Of a stretch of DNA of 5,166 nt, positions 1 to 5,166 are shown piece after piece. The notes under the pieces were generated by a model. The model did not search any database and was not told where the DNA came from. It worked only from the letters and a program-made list of their open reading frames with translations. The DNA comes from Sphingobacteriaceae bacterium (GTDB taxonomy: Bacteria; Bacteroidota; Bacteroidia; B-17B0; Aurantibacillaceae), in assembly GCA_025360355.1 (NCBI GenBank), contig JANYCL010000345.1:1-5166 (forward strand). The letters run 5' to 3'. Position numbers and translations under genes: made by a program. Within the stretch, counting starts at the first letter, position 1; each line of letters opens with the position of its first letter.

Positions 1-1
1 A

Positions 2-1132
2 GCTCCGAAAGGGTTATTTCGTTTTACGCGTCCTGATGATCTTGCTGCAGAAATAATAAAACACTTAGTAAATTCTGTTCCGCAACTCGATAAAGAACGG
101 ATCGACGATGTGATGGTGGGCAACGCAATGCCAGAGGCCGAGCAAGGATTAAATATTGGAAGAATAATTTCACTACTTTCTTTAAATACAGATAAAGTTT
201 CAGGCATGACGGTAAATCGTTATTGTGCTTCCGGATTGGAAACTATCGCGATCGCAAGTGCAAAAATAAATTCAGGAATGGCTGATTGTATCATTGCCGG
301 CGGAGTTGAAAGCATGAGTCTTATACCAATGGGAGGATGGAGAATTGTTCCCAATCCACAAATTGCAAAAGAACATGCTGATTGGTATTGGAACATGGGT
401 TTGACAGCTGAGGCAGTCGCAAAAGAGTTTAATGTATCACGTGATGATCAGGATATATTCGCGTTTCATTCCCATCAAAAAGCATTAGCGGCAATAAAAG
501 AAGGAAAATTCAAAAATGAAATAGTTCCCATAAAAGTGAATGAAGTTTATCTCGATGAAAAAGAAAAGCGTAAAACCCGCGACTATATTGTAGATACGGA
601 TGAAGGTCCGCGTGCGGATACTTCTCTTGAAGCTCTTGCAAAATTAAAACCTGTATTTGCCAATGGCGGAAGTGTAACTGCAGGGAATTCTTCTCAAACC
701 AGTGATGGAGGAGCTTTTGTGATTGTGATGAGTGAACGCATGGTGAAGGAATTAAATTTAAAACCAATTGCACGTTTGGTTTCACATGCAGTTGCAGGAG
801 TGCCACCGCGCATTATGGGAATTGGTCCGATAGTTGCAATTCCAAAAGCAATTGAAAAAGCCGGATTAAAATTAAAAGATATTGATCTGTTTGAATTGAA
901 TGAAGCATTTGCATCTCAATCGTTAGCTGTTATGCGCGAACTAAAACTTGATCCTGATATTGTGAACGTTAATGGCGGCGCAATTGCATTAGGACATCCT
1001 TTAGGATGCAGCGGTGCAAAATTATCGGTACAAATATTTAATGAGTTAAGAAGAAGAAACAAAAAATATGGCGTCGTAACAATGTGTATTGGAACAGGAC
1101 ACGGTGCGGCGGGCGTATTTGAATTATTATGA
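2..1132 (+). CDS. Acetyl-CoA C-acyltransferase (3-ketoacyl-CoA thiolase), 5' partial
   Basis: This enzyme cleaves 3-ketoacyl-CoA with CoA to give acetyl-CoA and a shortened acyl-CoA, the last step of beta-oxidation. It is probably cytosolic. The frame is open from base 2, giving 376 visible residues. The first in-frame ATG, at 110, lies inside conserved sequence, because the residues before it (APKGLFRFTRPDDLA) are typical thiolase. The true start is therefore left of the window; from the family length of about 390, some 15-20 residues are missing. Visible motifs are NRYCASGLE with the acyl-accepting Cys (codon 224-226), GGVESMS, NEAFASQS (Asn codon 899-901), NGGAIALGHPLG with the active-site His (995-997), and CIGTGHG with the second Cys (1085-1087). 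All catalytic residues are present, so it should be active. It ends normally in VFELL, and its TGA falls inside the inverted repeat that follows. The family can also work in the biosynthetic direction, but the adjacent dehydrogenase favours degradation. A fadA/fadI-type role is likely; I leave the symbol blank because orthology cannot be settled here. Confidence 0.95.
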   Translation, partial: APKGLFRFTRPDDLAAEIIKHLVNSVPQLDKERIDDVMVGNAMPEAEQGLNIGRIISLLSLNTDKVSGMTVNRYCASGLETIAIASAKINSGMADCIIAGGVESMSLIPMGGWRIVPNPQIAKEHADWYWNMGLTAEAVAKEFNVSRDDQDIFAFHSHQKALAAIKEGKFKNEIVPIKVNEVYLDEKEKRKTRDYIVDTDEGPRADTSLEALAKLKPVFANGGSVTAGNSSQTSDGGAFVIVMSERMVKELNLKPIARLVSHAVAGVPPRIMGIGPIVAIPKAIEKAGLKLKDIDLFELNEAFASQSLAVMRELKLDPDIVNVNGGAIALGHPLGCSGAKLSVQIFNELRRRNKKYGVVTMCIGTGHGAAGVFELL

Positions 1133-1284
1133 GTATTTAGATGTGAGATTTGAGTAGTGAGATTTGAGAAAAGGAATGTTTAAAGGAATAAATAAAATGA
1201 ATTATGAATAGAAATTAAGTATGAGCAGAAAGCTAGATAATAACAAGAACATCTTTTTTCTCAATACTCAAATCTAAATACTCA
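1130..1284. repeat. Imperfect inverted repeat filling the thiolase/dehydrogenase gap
   Basis: The outer arms 1130-1142 (tgagtatttagat) and 1272-1284 are perfect 13-bp reverse complements. Pairing can continue inward after a 7-nt bulge at 1143-1149: 1150-1162 matches 1259-1271 with one mismatch. Alternatively, 1164-1172 pairs perfectly with 1256-1264. About 83 nt of AT-rich sequence (1173-1255) separates the arms. The left arm starts on the T of the thiolase TGA, and the right arm ends 6 nt before the dehydrogenase ATG. From memory, TGAGATTTGAG-type inverted repeats are frequent between genes in Bacteroidota. It could be a REP-like or MITE-like element, or an RNA hairpin that affects expression of the downstream gene. 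There is no T-tract after the right arm, so a classical intrinsic terminator is unlikely. The repeat is seen directly; its nature is inferred. Confidence 0.7.
1143..1168. repeat. Two direct copies of GTGAGATTTGAG, 14-bp period (left arm)
   Basis: Identical 12-mers lie at 1143-1154 and 1157-1168, separated by 2 bp. They form most of the left arm of the inverted repeat and offer two alternative registers for pairing with the right arm. The 14-bp period matches that of the right-arm repeat. Confidence 0.75.
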
Positions 1285-1285
1285 A
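1263..1285. repeat. Two direct copies of AATACTCAA, 14-bp period (right arm)
   Basis: Identical 9-mers lie at 1263-1271 and 1277-1285, again offset by 14 bp. The longer unit CTCAATACT also recurs at 1260-1268 and 1281-1289. These copies sit directly before the dehydrogenase start codon, where a ribosome binding site would normally be, and no Shine-Dalgarno motif is present. Confidence 0.7.
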
Positions 1286-1290
1286 TACTT

Positions 1291-3069
1291 ATGACAACGA
1301 AAACAAAAGGCGGAGAATTTCTAATTAAGGAAACAAATGCTGAAGAGATTTTTATTCCTGAACAATGGAATGAAGAACAATTGATGATGAAAAAAACTTG
1401 CGAAGATTTTATTGAACAGGAAGTTTCACCGCGTTTAAATAAGATAGACGAACAAGAAGAAGGACTGATGGTTTCTCTTCTGAATAAAGCAGGAGAACTT
1501 GGCATACTTGGAATTTCAGTTCCCGAAAATTTAGGAGGTTTAGGATTTGATTTTGTGACTTCGATGCTTACTACGGAAGTAATTGGTACCGGACATTCAG
1601 TAGCAGTGGCGCTTTCGGCGCATACAGGAATTGGTACATTGCCAATTTTATATTATGGAAATGAAGCTCAAAAAAAGAAATACATTCCAAAATTAGCATC
1701 AGGTGAATGGAAAGCTTGTTATTGTTTAACTGAACCGGCAAGTGGATCGGATGCAAATAGTGGAAAGACAAACGCAAAATTATCAGCCGATGGAAAACAT
1801 TATATTTTAAACGGACAAAAAATGTGGATCACCAATGGCGGATTTGCAGATGTATTTACTGTGTTTGCCAAAATTGATGACGATAAAAATCTCTCTGCAT
1901 TTATAGTTGAAAAATCATTTGGTGGAATAACTCTGAATCCTGAAGAACACAAAATGGGAATTAAAGGAAGTTCAACACGACAAGTGTTTTTTAATGATTG
2001 TAAAGTGCCGGTGGAAAATTTGTTATCTGAAAGAGAAAATGGATTTAAGATCGCAGTCAATATTTTAAACATCGGCCGCGTAAAATTAGCAGGTGCAGCA
2101 ATGGGGGCTTCAAAACATACCATTTCAATTGCGGTGAAATATGCTAACGAACGCATTCAATTTGAGAGAGCAATTTCAAAATATGGCGCCATCCGTTATA
2201 AATTAGCTGAACAAGCTGTTCGTACTTTTGCAACTGAAAGTGCTATTTACCGTGCTTCACAAAATATTGAGGATGCAATTCACGCTTTAATCGCGGATGG
2301 CATGGATGAAGCGAAAGCTAAATTGAAAGGCATTGAACAATTTGCAGTGGAAGCAGCAATATTAAAAGTACATGGTTCCGAAACTTTAAATTATGTTGCT
2401 GATGAAGGTGTGCAAATTTATGGCGGCATGGGTTATAGCGCGGAAGGACCAATGGACAGAGTATATCGCGACTCACGCATCAACAGAATATTTGAAGGTA
2501 CAAATGAAATTAATCGCTTATTAATTGTCGATATGCTCTTAAAACGCGCCATGAAAGGTGAACTCGATCTTATGGGTCCGGCACAAAAAGTTGCCGCGGA
2601 GTTAGTGGGTATTCCTGAATTCGGAGAGACTGATGAAACATTATTTTCTTATGAGAAAAAATTGATCATGAATTTTAAGAAAGCTGTTTTGCTAACTGCA
2701 GGTGGTGCGGTTCAAAAATTAGTGACAACCTTAAGTAAAGAGCAGGAAGTGATCATGAACATAGCAGACATGGTTATTGAAACGTATGTTGCAGAATCTA
2801 CTTTGTTACGTGTTGAAAAACTAGTGAGCATGAAAGGTGAAGAAGCGTGCAAAGAACAATTGAACATGATGCGCTTATATATAAATTCGGCTTGTGATAA
2901 GATCTGGATAAGCGGTAAAGAAGCTTTGAATAGTTTTGGAGAAGGTGACGAATTAAGAATGATGTTGATGGGATTGAAACGTTTTACGAAACAAGAACCG
3001 TTCAACGCAAAAGCAGCGCGACAGGCGGTTGCACAAAAATTAATTACTGAGAATAAATATTGTTTTTAA
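1291..3069 (+). CDS. Acyl-CoA dehydrogenase, long VLCAD/ACAD9-like form
   Basis: This FAD enzyme oxidises acyl-CoA to trans-2-enoyl-CoA, the first step of beta-oxidation, passing electrons to an electron-transfer flavoprotein. At 592 residues it is about 200 longer than a short- or medium-chain enzyme. The order is an N-terminal helical domain (about 25-140), the beta domain with signature CLTEPASGSDAN (145-156) and MWITNGG (178-184), then the C-terminal helical core (about 245-420). The second signature starts at Gln375 (QIYGGMGYSAEG). The catalytic base is Glu402 in RIFEGTNEINR, the position used in VLCAD and SCAD/MCAD-type enzymes. Residues 431-592 form an extra helical region, which in VLCAD supports membrane association and long-chain substrates; that role here is inferred. 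The start at 1291 keeps the GGEFLIKET segment that I recall from Bacteroidota homologues; the next Met codons (residues 32-33) would remove it. The leader lacks a Shine-Dalgarno motif and lies beside the inverted repeat. Chain-length preference cannot be read from the sequence. Confidence 0.96.
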   Translation: MTTKTKGGEFLIKETNAEEIFIPEQWNEEQLMMKKTCEDFIEQEVSPRLNKIDEQEEGLMVSLLNKAGELGILGISVPENLGGLGFDFVTSMLTTEVIGTGHSVAVALSAHTGIGTLPILYYGNEAQKKKYIPKLASGEWKACYCLTEPASGSDANSGKTNAKLSADGKHYILNGQKMWITNGGFADVFTVFAKIDDDKNLSAFIVEKSFGGITLNPEEHKMGIKGSSTRQVFFNDCKVPVENLLSERENGFKIAVNILNIGRVKLAGAAMGASKHTISIAVKYANERIQFERAISKYGAIRYKLAEQAVRTFATESAIYRASQNIEDAIHALIADGMDEAKAKLKGIEQFAVEAAILKVHGSETLNYVADEGVQIYGGMGYSAEGPMDRVYRDSRINRIFEGTNEINRLLIVDMLLKRAMKGELDLMGPAQKVAAELVGIPEFGETDETLFSYEKKLIMNFKKAVLLTAGGAVQKLVTTLSKEQEVIMNIADMVIETYVAESTLLRVEKLVSMKGEEACKEQLNMMRLYINSACDKIWISGKEALNSFGEGDELRMMLMGLKRFTKQEPFNAKAARQAVAQKLITENKYCF

Positions 3070-3071
3070 AA

Positions 3072-3092
3072 TCCTGGAAGCCCCATCCGGGA
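3072..3092 (+). other. Small hairpin between dehydrogenase and SGNH hydrolase genes
   Basis: UCCUGG (3072-3077) can pair with CCGGGA (3087-3092), giving six pairs including one G-U, around a 9-nt loop. It is a local GC-rich patch in a 39-bp AT-rich gap. No U-tract follows (AATTAATAAATAATAAA leads into the next ATG), so it is not a standard terminator. It could be a weak attenuator or an mRNA stability or processing element, or chance. Pairing was judged by eye. Confidence 0.3.
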
Positions 3093-3108
3093 ATTAATAA
3101 ATAATAAA

Positions 3109-4371
3109 ATGAATAAGGCGGGCAAAAAAAATATTGATGTGACACGTTATGTAGCTCTCGGAGATTCTATCACTTCCGGTTATACAGATGGTGCTTTGAG
3201 TTATTACGGCCAGCAAAATGCGTACCCAAAATTAATTGCTGATCAATTTAAATTGATGGGAGGCGGAAATTTCAAACAACCTCTAATGGATCCTAATTCG
3301 GTCGGTATTGGTTTTTCCGGAAATTCGCGTTTAGTTTTGAATGGAAAATTTAACCATCGTGTTCTCTCTTATCTTGAAGCGCAAGGCGATCTTTCAGCTT
3401 TTTCCAAAAATAATTATTCTAGCCAAGGTCCTTTTAATAATATGGGCGTTCCTGCTGCAAAAACTATTTCACTACTTACGTCAGGACTAGCCAATATAAT
3501 TAATGGTGCAGGAAATTATAATCCGTTTTTTACAAGAATGGTATATGACGTTGAACATTCTTCTGTATTATCGGACACCTTACTTATGGAGCCAACATTT
3601 TTTACTTTATTCGTTGGTGGTAATGATGTTTTTAGATTTGCTTTATCAGGTGGAATTTCTGATTCTATAACACCGTCTCTTGGTGGATCTGGTATAGGTT
3701 TCAACGAAAGTTTATTTGCAATTGTGAATGCTCTTACTGCAAACGGTGCAAAAGGTGCGATCGCAAATATTCCTGATCCGGATTCAATTCCTTTCTTTAC
3801 TGCAATACCTTATAACGGTTTGGAGCTAGACCACGACGGTGTTCTCGCGTTGAATACTAAATATATTAAATTAGGCCTGACATTCAGTGAAGGAAAAAAC
3901 CCTTTTGTAATATATGACACCGCAACCGATCCGCCTTCTATTCGTCAGTTAAAAGATGGCGAAATGATATTATGTGATGTGTTTTTGGATCCTGATAAAG
4001 AACTTTTTCTGAAGGGGCTTACTCCAATTCCCAAAGAATATATTCTGACAATTTCTGAGATCGGAAAAATTCAAACGGCGATAAAAGGATATAATGATAT
4101 TATAAAAACGATTGCGAAGGAAAAAGGTTTGGCTTTTGTAGATGTGCATGCCATGACCTATGATGTGAAAACAAAAAACACTTATAATTCAAGATCGCTT
4201 GGTCTTAATTTTGAAAAGGGAAGCGCTTTTTCATTGGATGGATTACATCCGAATGCTCTAGGACAAGCTTTACTAGCAAATGAATTCATTAAAGCAATAA
4301 ATGAAACTTACGAAACGGAAATACCTTTTGTAAAGATCATAAAATATAAAAGAAAAATACTTCCTGCGTGA
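3109..4371 (+). CDS. SGNH/GDSL-family hydrolase (putative lipase/esterase), no signal peptide
   Basis: This is a predicted serine esterase or lipase of the SGNH superfamily, 420 residues long; its substrate is unknown. Block I is YVALGDSITSGY with nucleophile Ser20. The block II glycine is probably Gly113 in FNNMGVPAAK. Block III is FVGGND (169-173) with oxyanion Asn172. Block V is LDGLHPN with Asp377 and His380. About 200 residues separate blocks III and V. The pattern (GQQNAYP, QPLM, GPFNNMGVP, PTFFTL, ALTANGAKGAIANIPD) resembles a Bacteroidota GDSL family that I recall as usually being secreted lipoproteins. Here the N terminus is MNKAGKKNIDVTRY, with no hydrophobic segment or lipobox. The preceding in-frame stop is 13 codons upstream with no other ATG, so a missed leader is excluded. 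A cytoplasmic location is inferred. The C terminus is basic (KYKRKILPA), with no recognisable sorting domain. It lies 39 bp after the dehydrogenase gene, in the same frame, and 34 bp before the patatin gene. The leader is A/T-rich without a Shine-Dalgarno motif. Confidence 0.9.
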   Translation: MNKAGKKNIDVTRYVALGDSITSGYTDGALSYYGQQNAYPKLIADQFKLMGGGNFKQPLMDPNSVGIGFSGNSRLVLNGKFNHRVLSYLEAQGDLSAFSKNNYSSQGPFNNMGVPAAKTISLLTSGLANIINGAGNYNPFFTRMVYDVEHSSVLSDTLLMEPTFFTLFVGGNDVFRFALSGGISDSITPSLGGSGIGFNESLFAIVNALTANGAKGAIANIPDPDSIPFFTAIPYNGLELDHDGVLALNTKYIKLGLTFSEGKNPFVIYDTATDPPSIRQLKDGEMILCDVFLDPDKELFLKGLTPIPKEYILTISEIGKIQTAIKGYNDIIKTIAKEKGLAFVDVHAMTYDVKTKNTYNSRSLGLNFEKGSAFSLDGLHPNALGQALLANEFIKAINETYETEIPFVKIIKYKRKILPA

Positions 4372-4405
4372 TCTTAATTTATTAAAAGAAAAACAATTAG
4401 AAATA

Positions 4406-5166
4406 ATGGCCGCTTCAGATATAGATAAGCTTCCAAAAACCCCGTTTAAAAACATTGCCATTTCATTGTCGGGTGGAGGGTTCAGAGCTACGGCATTTCA
4501 TTTGGGGGTGATGACATATTTGTCAACAAAACAGTTTAGCGGCGTGAATTTATTGGAAAGAACACGGATCTTATCTACGGTTTCAGCCGGTACTTTTGCA
4601 GGAGTTAAATATGTAACCACTTTAAAAAAAGGCGGAACTATTATAGATTGTTATAAAGACATGTATGCTTTCATGAAAAATTTTGACTTGGTTTCAGAAG
4701 CTGTACGTTATCTTGCGGACGATGAGAAATGGAAGGATAAAAAACAAAGAACACTTATTAATGCTTTTGCATATATTTTTAACAAGGAATTTGAAGGAGA
4801 AACATTTGGTTTGCTTTGGAACGAAACTCCTGCAATTCATTTAAAAGAAATAAGTTTCAATGCGACTGAATTTAATTATGCTCTTCCGTTCTATTTTAAA
4901 AAAACAGAAGTGCCTGAAACAGGGATAGGGAATAAAAAAATAAGAATTCCCATTGAAGTGGCTAAAGAGATCCGTTTTTCAGATATTATTGCCGCTTCCG
5001 CTTGTTTTCCTTTTTGGTTTGAACCAATAAATTTTCCCGATGATTTTATTTATAAAGGTGCAGAAAAACTAAACGATCCTTCGCTTTTACCAACATACGT
5101 GTTTGATGGAGATAAAATTAACTATCCGGTAGGATTAATGGATGGTTCAATAAATGATAATCAGGG
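4406..5166 (+). CDS. Patatin-like phospholipase, 3' partial
   Basis: This is a predicted acyl hydrolase with a Ser-Asp dyad that would release fatty acids from phospholipids or other lipids. It has 253 complete codons and no stop before the window ends. The oxyanion loop is SLSGGGFRATAFHLG, with Gly23-25 and Arg27. The nucleophile is Ser60 in STVSAGTFAG. The catalytic Asp is Asp246 in LMDGSINDNQG (codon 5141-5143), the DG-motif variant with the DNQG tail common in bacterial patatin-like proteins. The usual GxSxG is here T-V-S-A-G, with Thr at the first position. There is no signal peptide or membrane segment at the N terminus (MAASDIDKLPKTPFKN), so it is probably intracellular. ATG 4406 is the only ATG in the open stretch back to the in-frame TAA at 4340, and the leader is A-rich without a Shine-Dalgarno motif. 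It follows the SGNH hydrolase by 34 bp and is probably co-transcribed. Both catalytic residues are visible, so the missing part is C-terminal to the core. Confidence 0.92.
   Translation, partial: MAASDIDKLPKTPFKNIAISLSGGGFRATAFHLGVMTYLSTKQFSGVNLLERTRILSTVSAGTFAGVKYVTTLKKGGTIIDCYKDMYAFMKNFDLVSEAVRYLADDEKWKDKKQRTLINAFAYIFNKEFEGETFGLLWNETPAIHLKEISFNATEFNYALPFYFKKTEVPETGIGNKKIRIPIEVAKEIRFSDIIAASACFPFWFEPINFPDDFIYKGAEKLNDPSLLPTYVFDGDKINYPVGLMDGSINDNQ

Noticed and set aside
110..112. ATG at 110 as the thiolase start
   Set aside because: Conserved thiolase sequence is encoded in frame from base 2, so this Met is internal and the gene is cut by the window edge.
510..806. Antisense ORF of 98 codons inside the thiolase gene
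   Set aside because: It lies fully opposite well-conserved thiolase sequence, has no protein motif, and is a shadow. The same applies to antisense ORFs within 1233-3005, 3516-3704 and 4273-4461.
1221..1277. An 18-codon ORF (MSRKLDNNKNIFFLNTQI) just upstream of the dehydrogenase
   Set aside because: It has no Shine-Dalgarno motif or recognisable motif, and its end is formed by the repeat arm. An ORF this short is expected by chance in AT-rich DNA.
1256..1284. Intrinsic terminator after the thiolase
   Set aside because: The arms are AT-rich, the loop is about 83 nt, and no T-tract follows the right arm. The T-run at 1254-1259 lies inside the arm rather than after it.
1133..1290. Bacteroidota-type promoter (TAnnTTTG at -7 with TTG near -33) before the dehydrogenase
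   Set aside because: No match to TAnnTTTG was found in the gap by eye, nor in the 3070-3108 or 4372-4405 gaps; the nearest (TAATTTAT at 4375-4382) matches only four of six fixed bases.
1..5166. A novel defence, CRISPR or mobile-element system
   Set aside because: All four genes belong to recognisable lipid-metabolism families. A patatin-like gene can occur in defence systems such as CBASS, but no cyclase or other defence partner is visible here.

Overview
The window looks like a piece of a Bacteroidota chromosome. The evidence is an AT-rich sequence, tightly packed same-strand genes, AT-rich leaders with no Shine-Dalgarno motif, and proteins that resemble Bacteroidota families as I remember them. 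The acyl-CoA dehydrogenase ends in ENKYCF, and the thiolase carries FRFTRPDDLA and NGGAIALGHPLG. The intergenic TGAGATTTGAG-type repeat also fits, as far as I recall. The genus cannot be named from this window.

All four genes are on the + strand. Positions 2-1132 hold a thiolase missing only its first residues, which lie before the window. Positions 1133-1290 are a 158-bp gap filled mostly by an imperfect inverted repeat with 14-bp periodic arms. Positions 1291-3069 encode a long, VLCAD/ACAD9-type acyl-CoA dehydrogenase. After a 39-bp gap with a small hairpin, 3109-4371 encodes an SGNH/GDSL hydrolase with all expected catalytic blocks but no signal peptide. After a further 34 bp, a patatin-like phospholipase begins at 4406 and runs off the right edge, its catalytic Ser and Asp both visible.

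The set reads as a lipid-use cluster. The two unrelated hydrolases could release acyl chains from esters or phospholipids. The dehydrogenase performs the first step of beta-oxidation and the thiolase the last. The hydratase/3-hydroxyacyl-CoA dehydrogenase that would complete the cycle is not in the window; an upstream position is plausible but unseen. Co-transcription is inferred from spacing only.

I found no RNA gene, CRISPR array, insertion sequence or integrase, and no convincing promoter. The content is mostly ordinary metabolism. The points worth a second look are the inverted repeat that runs from the thiolase stop codon almost to the dehydrogenase start codon, the leaderless SGNH hydrolase, and its pairing with a patatin that has an altered nucleophile-elbow motif.
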